Shown here piece after piece: positions 26,659 to 32,611 of a stretch of DNA of 32,611 nucleotides. How positions within the stretch are numbered: the stretch's first letter is position 1; the number at the start of each line of letters is the position of its first letter. Source of the DNA: Pseudomonadota bacterium (GTDB lineage Bacteria; Pseudomonadota; Gammaproteobacteria; Burkholderiales; Ferrovaceae); contig JAKBAT010000005.1 in assembly GCA_021808815.1 (NCBI GenBank), positions 1 to 32,611 on the forward strand, written 5' to 3'. Position numbers and translations under genes: made by a program. The notes beneath the pieces were generated by a model. It did not search any database. It was not told the DNA's origin and worked only from the letters and a program-made list of their open reading frames with translations.

Positions 26659-26694
26659 CACCGGACAGGTTCCTGGTTGGGAACTTGTCCGGTG
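26659..26694. terminator. Long hairpin between mtgA and the histone-like gene
   Basis: An almost perfect 15-16 bp inverted repeat (CACCGGACAGGTTCC against GGGAACTTGTCCGGTG) lies in the 67-bp gap between two convergent genes. No U-run follows it on either strand; the only A/T run (AAAAAA at 26702) is on the histone-gene side and precedes the hairpin in that transcript. It probably ends or protects both mRNAs. Confidence 0.6.
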
Positions 26695-26707
26695 AACCCT
26701 GAAAAAA

Positions 26708-27244
26708 TCAGAACATCGGTTTGATCAGGGGTGTCGGAATGACCGGAGCGGCCATCGGAGCAGGAGCGCTGACAGGCTTGGGTGCAGACGGCTTTTTCGG
26801 TGCGGCAGCCTTCTTCACGGCAGGCTTCTTGGGGGCAGCGGCCTTTTTGGCAGCCGGTTTCTTGGCGGCTGGTTTCTTCGCTACGGCCTTTTTGGCAGCC
26901 GGTTTCTTGGCGGCTGGTTTCTTCGCTACGGCTTTCTTGGCGGCCGGTTTCTTCGCTACGGCTTTCTTGGCGGCCGGTTTCTTCGCTACGGCTTTCTTGG
27001 CAGCTGGCTTCTTCGCGGCGGCTTTCTTGGCGGCCGGTTTCTTCGCTACGGCTTTCTTGGCAGCCGGCTTCTTCGCGGCGGCTTTCTTGGCGGCCGGTTT
27101 CTTCGCGGCAGATTTCTTGGCTACGGCTTTCTTGGCGGCCGGTTTCTTTGCGGCGGCTTTCTTGGGGGCTGCGGCCTTCTTAGGGGCTGCGGCTTTCTTG
27201 GCGGCCGGTTTCTTGCCGGCGGATTTCTTCTTGGCTGCTACCAT
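26708..27244 (-). CDS. Histone H1-like lysine/alanine-repeat DNA-binding protein
   Basis: 178 residues built almost wholly of AAKKP/AVAKK pentapeptides (about 20-145), then APKKP repeats and a repeat-free Pro-rich tail ([21 protein letters not shown]). Low-complexity basic proteins like this (Hc1/H1-like, BpH1, AlgP) bind DNA without sequence specificity and compact the nucleoid. There is no signal peptide and no folded domain is visible. The start ATG 27244 has AAGGAG 7 nt upstream. Codon use is repetitive, with the same 30-bp unit recurring at DNA level, so length probably varies between strains. It stands alone, with a 268-bp gap behind it. Confidence 0.9.
   Translation of the reverse strand: MVAAKKKSAGKKPAAKKAAAPKKAAAPKKAAAKKPAAKKAVAKKSAAKKPAAKKAAAKKPAAKKAVAKKPAAKKAAAKKPAAKKAVAKKPAAKKAVAKKPAAKKAVAKKPAAKKPAAKKAVAKKPAAKKPAAKKAAAPKKPAVKKAAAPKKPSAPKPVSAPAPMAAPVIPTPLIKPMF
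26835..27215 (-). repeat. Tandem repeats inside the histone-like gene
   Basis: The coding strand repeats with a 15/30-bp period. A 30-bp unit encoding [10 protein letters not shown] is exact at 26931-26960, 26961-26990 and 27021-27050, and a 60-bp higher-order unit is nearly duplicated at 27001-27060 and 27061-27120. All units keep the reading frame. Confidence 0.88.
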
Positions 27245-27512
27245 GTATTGACTCCTTAGTCGTGTTGATCGGTTGTTCCAGATCGTTCGTGCAACGCACT
27301 ACCAAGTGGGACCAATCGATCTTTCATCCGATGACCCACGCAAAGGGCACTTGACAACATCAGTGCATGCCTCTTGGTGAAAGGGATTCTATTTCAGAAA
27401 ACTGCAGATGGGCGTTTTGAAAGCAGGTTATAAGGAAATATTTTGTCTGCTATGTCCGGATTTAGTAGCGTGTCGATACTAATACTTCGATATTGCGAAA
27501 TTTTCGAAGTCG
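27245..27512. other. Intergenic region between lysA end and histone-like gene start
   Basis: 268 bp without a gene. It must hold the histone-like gene's promoter, but I found no convincing -35/-10 pair on the minus strand. At 27472-27481 it contains GTCGATACTA, identical to a 10-mer in the MarR-gene promoter, with a second TCGATA 14 bp further on. No clear lysA terminator is visible; the only inverted repeat near the lysA stop is the short AT-centred CGAAATTTTCG. Confidence 0.5.
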
Positions 27513-28793
27513 CTAGGAGGTGCTGGAGGGAGGATCGAGGGGCCATTCGTTTTCAAACAGCGCCGGGATCGTTTCACGGCGCCGAATGACCCGCGCCGAA
27601 TGGCCGTCCACCAGGATTTCGGTCGGACGTGGGCGGGCATTGTAGTTCGAACCCATGGAGGCACCATAGGCGCCGGCGGAAAGGATGGCCAGCAGGTCGC
27701 CCGCCGAGACGGCGAGTGTCCGGCTGGATCCCAGGATGTCACCGGTTTCGCAGACGGGGCCCACGACGTCCATGGGAAAGGGTGTGCCCTGGCCTTCCTG
27801 CACCGGGACGATTTCATGCCAGGCGTCATACAGTGCCGGGCGGATCAGGTCGTTCATGGCCGCGTCCACAATGGCGAAACGGCGCGCCGGCGAGGATTTC
27901 AGGTACTCGATGCGGGTCAGGAGCAGGCCGCTGTTGCCCACGATGCGCCGCCCCGGTTCCAGCAACAGGCGCAAGCCCGAGCCGCCCATGCGCTCTGCGA
28001 CGGCATGGGCATAGTCTGCCAGCCGGAGGGGGGCTTCCGCGCGATAGCGGATGCCGACGCCGCCTCCCAGGTCCAGGTGGTGCAGCGTGATGCCGGCGCC
28101 GGCAAGGCGCCTTGCCAGGTCGAGCACCTTGTCGAGGGCGGCGACGAAGGGGGAGAGTTCGGTGATCTGGGATCCAATATGACAGTCGATGCCCAGGAGG
28201 CGGATACCGGGCAGTTGCGCGGCATGCCGGTAAAGATCGAAGGCATCCTGGTACGCGATGCCAAATTTGCTTTCCTTCAATCCGGTGGCAATGTAGGGGT
28301 GGGTGCCGGGATCCACGTCCGGATTCACCCGCAATGACACCGGAGCGGTCAGATTCAGCCCGGTGGCCACTTCAGACAGGCGCTGGAGCTCGGCCGGGGA
28401 CTCCACATTGAAGCACAGGACGCCAGCTTGGAGGGCCTGCTGCATTTCGGCGGCAGACTTGCCCACTCCGGAAAACACGACGCGCCCGGGATCTCCGCCC
28501 GCCGCAAGAACACGGCTGAGCTCGCCTCCCGAAACGATGTCGAAACCGGCTCCGAGCCGGGAGAGCAGGTGCAGGATGCTCAGGTTTCCGTTGGCCTTGA
28601 CGGCGTAACAGATGAGGGGATCGAGGCCGGCAAACGCCGTGACGAACTCTTCGTAGGCGGCAACCATGGCGGCCTTCGAGTAAACATAACACGGCGTGCC
28701 ATGGGTTGCTGCGATTTCGGCAAGCGACAGGCCCTCCACATGCAGCACGCCATCGATGCGGGAAAACCCTGGGGGTAGGAAAAAATCGGACAT
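27513..28793 (-). CDS. lysA: Diaminopimelate decarboxylase LysA
   Basis: 426 residues from ATG 28793; the tracked upstream extension runs into the lipoprotein gene in another frame and is rejected. LysA is a PLP enzyme that converts meso-DAP to lysine, the last step of lysine synthesis. Seen here: the PLP lysine K66 in CYAVKANGN; IDCHIGSQI; the phosphate-binding DLGGGVGI; LLLEPGRRIVGN; the second-subunit cysteine in GPVCETGDIL; and YGASMGSNYN near the C terminus. The ATG shares one base with the lipoprotein stop (TGATG), so they are coupled. The lptM-like/lysA arrangement is widespread in proteobacteria. There is no Shine-Dalgarno sequence, consistent with translational coupling. Confidence 0.96.
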   Translation of the reverse strand: MSDFFLPPGFSRIDGVLHVEGLSLAEIAATHGTPCYVYSKAAMVAAYEEFVTAFAGLDPLICYAVKANGNLSILHLLSRLGAGFDIVSGGELSRVLAAGGDPGRVVFSGVGKSAAEMQQALQAGVLCFNVESPAELQRLSEVATGLNLTAPVSLRVNPDVDPGTHPYIATGLKESKFGIAYQDAFDLYRHAAQLPGIRLLGIDCHIGSQITELSPFVAALDKVLDLARRLAGAGITLHHLDLGGGVGIRYRAEAPLRLADYAHAVAERMGGSGLRLLLEPGRRIVGNSGLLLTRIEYLKSSPARRFAIVDAAMNDLIRPALYDAWHEIVPVQEGQGTPFPMDVVGPVCETGDILGSSRTLAVSAGDLLAILSAGAYGASMGSNYNARPRPTEILVDGHSARVIRRRETIPALFENEWPLDPPSSTS

Positions 28794-28966
28794 CAGGAGG
28801 GGGGGGCCGGCGTGGTGGTGGAAGGGGAAGCCGGTGGGGTGCTGACGGGTGTGGTGGGGGTGGCAGGCGGTTTGGGAAGCGTCAGCGCGCCCTTGAGCCC
28901 GCATCCGTGCAACATCAGGGCTGCCACCATCAGGACCGGTTTCATGGAAAATTTCTTCAGATTCAT
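28793..28966 (-). CDS. lptM: Small LptM/YifL-like lipoprotein
   Basis: 57 residues from ATG 28966 (MNLKKFSMKP); ATG 28945 is an alternative start. A short signal sequence ends in a lipobox (MLHGC), followed by CGLKGALTLPKPP, the hallmark of the LptM (YifL) family, then a Thr/Pro/Ser-rich tail. In E. coli LptM assists assembly of the LptDE lipopolysaccharide transporter in the outer membrane. The histidine just before the Gly-Cys of the lipobox is unusual. Its stop shares one base with the lysA start. The 121-codon ORF in the track adds an N-terminal part with no family resemblance. Confidence 0.85.
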   Translation of the reverse strand: MNLKKFSMKPVLMVAALMLHGCGLKGALTLPKPPATPTTPVSTPPASPSTTTPAPPS

Positions 28967-29173
28967 GGGGAATAAGTCTAACACAGGGCTTTCCGCTGCC
29001 CGGGGTTTCCGATTCTTCCTGAAAAAGTGTGTGCGGTCTTTCGAAACCCGCGCCAATAAAGGCTTTCCAGGGATTTGTGAAATTTGCAACACGGCTCCGA
29101 AAAGGGGCTTGACGCGCTTAAAAAAGGCCTGATCAGGTAAAAAAACCCTGATTTTCATGGGGATACTGGGTTC

Positions 29174-29243
29174 ATAGTATCGAATCGATACAAAATTTTT
29201 CCATTTTCAGATTTTTGACAATTTTGTATTGAGTCGATACTAT
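29174..29243. promoter_or_regulatory. 23-bp inverted repeat with two TATYGA-N-TCGATA operator-like palindromes
   Basis: Arms 29174-29196 and 29221-29243 are inverted copies (21 of 23 bases) separated by 24 bp. Each holds a 13-bp palindrome: TATCGAATCGATA (29178-29190, perfect) and TATTGAGTCGATA (29227-29239, one mismatch). The second lies in the spacer and -10 of the MarR-gene promoter. Each arm also presents TCGATACTAT pointing outward. This suggests autoregulation by the MarR-type protein, possibly with effect on the divergent lptM-lysA genes. The rest of this 283-bp gap (28967-29249) shows only an A/T-rich stretch and a CCTGATCAGG palindrome. Confidence 0.75.
29215..29243 (+). promoter_or_regulatory. 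Sigma-70 promoter of the MarR-family gene
   Basis: A perfect -35 TTGACA (29215-29220) is followed, after exactly 17 bp, by TACTAT (29238-29243). The expected start falls at about 29249-29251, on the ATG itself (29250), so the mRNA should be leaderless. No ribosome site precedes the ATG. Confidence 0.75.
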
Positions 29244-29249
29244 CGAAGC

Positions 29250-29843
29250 ATGCTCAAAAACCCGGTCGTGTTGCTGGACCTGATCAGCCGGCTCGCCAAT
29301 CTCATGCGGTCCGAGTTCCGTCGCGTGGGCAGCGATGAAGGCTTGCAGCCCGTGCACGTCCAGGCTTTGCTGTTCCTTGAACAGGTCAATCGCTTCAGCA
29401 ATACGCCCCAGGCGCTGGCGGAATACCTGGGGCTGACCAAGGGAACCGTCTCACAAAGCCTGCTGTTGCTCGATCGGCGTGGATTGATCGAGCGTTACCA
29501 GGATGAAATCGATCGCCGGGTGGTCCGCTTGCGTCTGAGCACCCTGGGGGAGGCTTTCCTGAACGAATCCAACCCGTCGGGACTCTGGCATACGGCGACC
29601 CGGGACATCAGCGCCAACCGTGTGCGCTACAGCGTTTCGGTGCTGCGGGCTGCCCTGTATGAATTGCAGGGTTTCACGGGGGGGCCTGTCTTCGGCGTCT
29701 GCAATACCTGCGTGTACTGTCAGCGCAAAAGCCAGCGCATTCATCATTGCACCTGGTTCGGCGAGCGTTTGTCGGGCCCGGAAACCCGGAAAATTTGCCG
29801 GGACCAGGTGCCCAAGACCGGTTCCCTTAGCGCTGCAGATTGA
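29250..29843 (+). CDS. MarR-family winged-helix regulator with C-terminal cysteine cluster
   Basis: 197 residues from ATG 29250; the tracked TTG at 29229 lies upstream of the predicted transcription start. The N-terminal helices and winged helix ([43 protein letters not shown], about 52-95) are MarR-like, binding DNA as a dimer. The last 50 residues carry C151-x2-C154-x2-C157-x9-C167-x15-C183, a pattern that could hold an Fe-S cluster or zinc and so sense redox, oxygen or metal. I do not recognise the exact subfamily and assign no ligand. The promoter contains a large inverted repeat that is probably its own operator. Its 3' end overlaps argH by 17 bp. Target genes are unknown. Confidence 0.86.
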   Translation: MLKNPVVLLDLISRLANLMRSEFRRVGSDEGLQPVHVQALLFLEQVNRFSNTPQALAEYLGLTKGTVSQSLLLLDRRGLIERYQDEIDRRVVRLRLSTLGEAFLNESNPSGLWHTATRDISANRVRYSVSVLRAALYELQGFTGGPVFGVCNTCVYCQRKSQRIHHCTWFGERLSGPETRKICRDQVPKTGSLSAAD

Positions 29844-31236
29844 GTCGGGCTACCTGGATGGCTGCCCGCACCTGATCGGGAGCGGTTCCGCCGGGGATGT
29901 TGCGGCTGGCCAGGGAGCCTTCCAGGGTGAGCACGGCAAACACATCGGCATCGATCAGGGTGGAATGGCTCCGGAGCGTTTGCAGGGACAGGCCCGAAAG
30001 GTCGCACCCCTGCTCCTCAGCCAGCCGTACGGCCCGTGCCACCACTTCGTGGGCATCCCGGAAGGGCATCCCTTTCTTGACCAGGTAGTCGGCCAGGTCC
30101 GTGGCGGTGGAAAACCCCTCCAGGGCCGCGGCACGCAACGCGGGCGCATTGACCGTGATTTGCCGCAGCATTTCGGCCAGGATGGTCAGGGTGGTACCCA
30201 GGGTGTCCACGGTATCGAACAGGGGCTCCTTGTCTTCCTGGTTGTCCTTGTTGTAGGCAAGTGGCTGGCCTTTCATGAGGGTCAGGAGCGCCATCAGGTG
30301 CCCGGTGACCCGCCCGGTTTTCCCCCGGGCCAGTTCCGGGACGTCGGGGTTACGCTTCTGGGGCATGATCGATGAGCCCGTGCAGAAGGCATCCCCGATG
30401 CGGATGAAATTGAATCGTGGACTTGTCCACAGGATGAATTCCTCGGACAGGCGGGAAACATGGGTCATGACCAGGGCTGCCGCCGCGCAGAACTCGATGG
30501 CAAAATCCCGGTCGGAAACCGCGTCCAGGGAATTGGGGCACAGGGCCTCGAAATCCAGGAGCTCGGCGACGCGTTCGCGCCGTATCGGGTAGCTGGTGCC
30601 GGCCAGCGCCGCAGCCCCCAGGGGCAGGCGGTTGACCCGGTGGCGGCAGTCTGCCAGCCGCTCCCGGTCACGTCCGAACATTTCCACATAAGCCATCATG
30701 TGGTGCCCGAAAGTGACCGGTTGGGCCACTTGCAGGTGCGTGAAGCCCGGCATCGGGGTGGCGGCATGCAATTCGGCGAGATCCAGCAGGGCGGCCTGGG
30801 TCGCTGCCAGCAACTCGCGCAGGCGATCGATTTCATGCCGCAGGTACAGGCGGATGTCGGTGGCCACCTGGTCGTTGCGGGAGCGGGCGGTATGCAGGCG
30901 TTTGCCGGCATCCCCCACGAGGTGCGTGAGGCGGCGCTCGATATTGAGGTGGACATCCTCGTCATCGAGGTTCCAGGGAAAGGTACCCTGGCGAATTTCG
31001 TCCAAAATGGTGGACAGGCCGGTCTGAATGGCCAGAAAATCCTCTTGGGAGATCAGCGCGGCTTCTGCCAGCATTTGGGCATGGGCGAGAGAGCCCTGGA
31101 TGTCGAATTCGGCCAGGCGCTGGTCGAAAGTGACCGAGGCCGTGTAGGTCTTGACGGATTCCGCAATGGGGACGGAAAAGCGCCCGGACCATGTTTTGGC
31201 GCTGGGTTCCTGCCCCGGCTTGCCTTCTGGGTTCAT
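29827..31236 (-). CDS. argH: Argininosuccinate lyase ArgH
   Basis: 469 residues from ATG 31236 (AGGA 8 nt upstream; in-frame ATG 31245 is possible). ArgH splits argininosuccinate into arginine and fumarate, the last step of arginine synthesis. The fumarase/aspartase-superfamily blocks are present: WSGRFS near the start; [16 protein letters not shown] (115-130); the catalytic-histidine region [13 protein letters not shown] (162-174); and the signature [11 protein letters not shown] (287-297) with the mobile catalytic serine. Length is normal (457-470). It diverges from the DUF294 gene across 58 bp and converges on the MarR-family gene with a 17-bp overlap. Confidence 0.97.
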   Translation of the reverse strand: MNPEGKPGQEPSAKTWSGRFSVPIAESVKTYTASVTFDQRLAEFDIQGSLAHAQMLAEAALISQEDFLAIQTGLSTILDEIRQGTFPWNLDDEDVHLNIERRLTHLVGDAGKRLHTARSRNDQVATDIRLYLRHEIDRLRELLAATQAALLDLAELHAATPMPGFTHLQVAQPVTFGHHMMAYVEMFGRDRERLADCRHRVNRLPLGAAALAGTSYPIRRERVAELLDFEALCPNSLDAVSDRDFAIEFCAAAALVMTHVSRLSEEFILWTSPRFNFIRIGDAFCTGSSIMPQKRNPDVPELARGKTGRVTGHLMALLTLMKGQPLAYNKDNQEDKEPLFDTVDTLGTTLTILAEMLRQITVNAPALRAAALEGFSTATDLADYLVKKGMPFRDAHEVVARAVRLAEEQGCDLSGLSLQTLRSHSTLIDADVFAVLTLEGSLASRNIPGGTAPDQVRAAIQVARLNLQR

Positions 31237-31266
31237 GGGAAGCATCCTGACGGTGAAAGTGGGAAA

Positions 31267-31272
31267 AGTATA
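31267..31272 (-). promoter_or_regulatory. Possible -10 element of argH
   Basis: TATACT on the minus strand lies 30 bp upstream of the argH ATG. No good -35 is seen at the right distance (it would fall in the first codon region of the divergent gene), so this is tentative. Confidence 0.35.
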
Positions 31273-31294
31273 GTCGATCCGGGGCACGTTCCTC

Positions 31295-32611
31295 ATGCCA
31301 AAATCCTTCAATTTCAGCCTGGCCCCCTTTGACGGGCTGAACAGCGAGCAACAGCAATGGGTTCGCGATAGCGTCGATATCGGGTATTACCCTGAAAACG
31401 CACTCCTCCTGTCCCCAGGGACGGCGCCTCCCCATCTTTTCGTGATCATCAAGGGATATGTCCAGCAGGTGGAAGATGGGGAAGTGGTGTGCGTGTACGG
31501 GGCAGGATCGTGCTTTGACGGCCGGAGTCTGTTGTCAGGAAGGGTGACGGGCCTGTTTTCGGCGAGCGAGGAAGTGCTGGCCTACCTGTTACCCAGAGAG
31601 ACCGTGCAACGCCTGATCGCGGCCAATGCCACTTTTGGCGCCTTGCTGTTTTCAGACATGTCCCAAAAAATGCAGGCGTTGAGCGAACGCAGGCCTCAAC
31701 GCGAGATGCATGGGTTGATGATGGCACGCATTGCCCAGGCCTATGTTCGTCCCGCACGCTTCGTGGCAGCCTCGACTGCTCTCTTGACTGTGGCGCAACT
31801 ATTTGAAAAGGAAAAGCTTTCCAGCGTTTTGGTGCGGGATGGCAGCCGTACGGGAATTTTTACCTCCACGGACATCCGCAAGGCCCTGCTGTCGGGAGAT
31901 GATCCCCATGCGCTGCCCGTGGGACAACTGACCACCTGGGATCTGGTGGAGGTCTCCGAAGAGGACGCGGTATTCGAGGCCCTGATCCTGATGATCCGTC
32001 ACGGCGTGCATCGGGTGGTGGTGCATCGTCGCACTGAACCGGTCGGGGTGCTGGAGCAGCTGGATTTGCTGAGCTTCCTCTCCAACCACTCCCATCTGGT
32101 CTGGATCAAGGTGCAGCAGGCCACAACCGTGGCGGAGCTCAAGGGGGCCTGCAGCAGCATGGAGCGCCTGATCCAGTTGCTGAGTGAAAGCGAAGTGAAA
32201 ATCAGCATGCTGGCACGCATGGTGCAGGAGCTCAATGCCAAGGTATTTTCCCGACTCTGGCACATGATCGCTCCCCGGGACCTGGTGGAAAACAGTTGCG
32301 TGATCGTCATGGGCAGCGAAGGCCGGGGCGAACAGATCCTGAAAACGGACCAGGACAACGGCCTGATTCTGCGCAATGGCTTTCATTTCCCGGGGCTGAG
32401 CGGGATGACGGGGGATTTCAACGATGCCCTGTGCGAGCTGGGATACCCGCCCTGCCTGGGAGGGGTCATGATGCGCAACCCGTTATGGTGCCAGTCGCTT
32501 GGGGATTTCGAGCAGACCTTGCGGCAGTGGGTGATGGAACCCACGCCGGAATCCCTGTTGCGCCTGGCCATTTTTTCCGATGCGGCGGCAGTATGCGGAG
32601 ACCGCACCCTG
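31295..32611 (+). CDS. cNMP-binding/CBS/DUF294 putative nucleotidyltransferase, 5' part (partial)
   Basis: An open frame from ATG 31295 runs without a stop for 439 codons and off the right edge. It is missing from the ORF track because it has no stop here. Residues about 10-110 resemble a cyclic-nucleotide-binding fold ([29 protein letters not shown]). About 150-265 look like a CBS pair ([41 protein letters not shown]). From about 280 comes the DUF294 nucleotidyltransferase-like domain with MGSEGRGEQ and the acidic pair D352/D354 (KTDQDNGL). The order matches the known COG2905 architecture of predicted signal-transduction proteins whose substrate is not established. An adenine-nucleotide ligand for the CBS pair is inference. 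Confidence 0.88.
   Translation, partial: MPKSFNFSLAPFDGLNSEQQQWVRDSVDIGYYPENALLLSPGTAPPHLFVIIKGYVQQVEDGEVVCVYGAGSCFDGRSLLSGRVTGLFSASEEVLAYLLPRETVQRLIAANATFGALLFSDMSQKMQALSERRPQREMHGLMMARIAQAYVRPARFVAASTALLTVAQLFEKEKLSSVLVRDGSRTGIFTSTDIRKALLSGDDPHALPVGQLTTWDLVEVSEEDAVFEALILMIRHGVHRVVVHRRTEPVGVLEQLDLLSFLSNHSHLVWIKVQQATTVAELKGACSSMERLIQLLSESEVKISMLARMVQELNAKVFSRLWHMIAPRDLVENSCVIVMGSEGRGEQILKTDQDNGLILRNGFHFPGLSGMTGDFNDALCELGYPPCLGGVMMRNPLWCQSLGDFEQTLRQWVMEPTPESLLRLAIFSDAAAVCGDRTL

Noticed and set aside
26835-27215. Regular repeats that could suggest a CRISPR array or other repeat system
   Set aside because: Units are contiguous, lack unique spacers and keep a reading frame, so they are coding repeats.
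26721-27251. Plus-strand ORF of [10 protein letters not shown] repeats resembling a membrane protein
   Set aside because: It is the exact antisense of the Lys/Ala repeat gene; the minus strand has the ribosome site and the known H1-like composition.
28967-29158. N-terminal extension of the small lipoprotein to 121 residues
   Set aside because: The added part has no family resemblance, would bury the signal peptide and lipobox internally, and overlaps the regulator control region.

Overview
This is a stretch of ordinary, gene-dense proteobacterial chromosome. I put it in the Betaproteobacteria, probably a Nitrosomonadales- or Burkholderiales-like lineage. The reasons are high GC with G/C-ending codons, the order ubiK / porin / glnK / amtB, the yqgE-ruvX-pyrB-pyrC' operon, and a lysine/alanine-repeat H1-like protein. 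This is inference from gene content, not a sequence search. I see no rRNA or tRNA genes, insertion sequences, prophage or CRISPR array. Apart from the two genes cut by the window edges, all genes look intact.

Layout. 1-1535: end of an OmpR-type response regulator overlapping its sensor kinase. 1523-1765: ubiK on the minus strand. 1797-5016: a sigma-54/NtrC-type control region, then an outer-membrane porin, glnK and amtB, closed by a textbook terminator at 5040. 5095-12795: metH, then mpl, an RNase II-family gene and a TonB-like gene, tightly packed. 12789-18071 (minus): the operon yqgE-ruvX-pyrB-pyrC'-prlC with stop/start overlaps. 18129-20347: photolyase and exonuclease III, two translationally coupled DNA-repair genes. 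20296-24325 (minus): glnA, a terminator, then ntrB and ntrC. 24637-26640: a rhodanese, aroE and mtgA. 26708-27244 (minus): the H1-like gene. 27513-28966 (minus): an LptM-like lipoprotein and lysA. 29250-29843: a MarR-family regulator with a C-terminal cysteine cluster. 29827-31236 (minus): argH. 31295 to the edge: start of a CBS/DUF294 nucleotidyltransferase-like signalling protein that is absent from the supplied ORF track.

How the parts fit. The clearest theme is nitrogen control. The window holds sensor NtrB, activator NtrC, glutamine synthetase, PII protein GlnK, ammonium transporter AmtB and a porin. Both the porin-glnK-amtB and glnA promoters carry well-spaced -24/-12 elements with NtrC-like palindromes about 100 bp upstream. 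The two sites upstream of the porin fall at about -109 and -141, almost the geometry known for E. coli glnAp2. A second theme is biosynthesis and cell wall: methionine, pyrimidine, shikimate, lysine and arginine genes, plus mpl and mtgA for peptidoglycan.

I do not see a clearly new multi-gene system. The items most worth a second look are: the MarR-type regulator with five cysteines and a large inverted-repeat, apparently leaderless promoter; the dihydroorotase homologue without its metal-binding histidines; four convergent gene pairs that overlap at their 3' ends (one by 52 bp); and the tandem-repeat histone-like gene.
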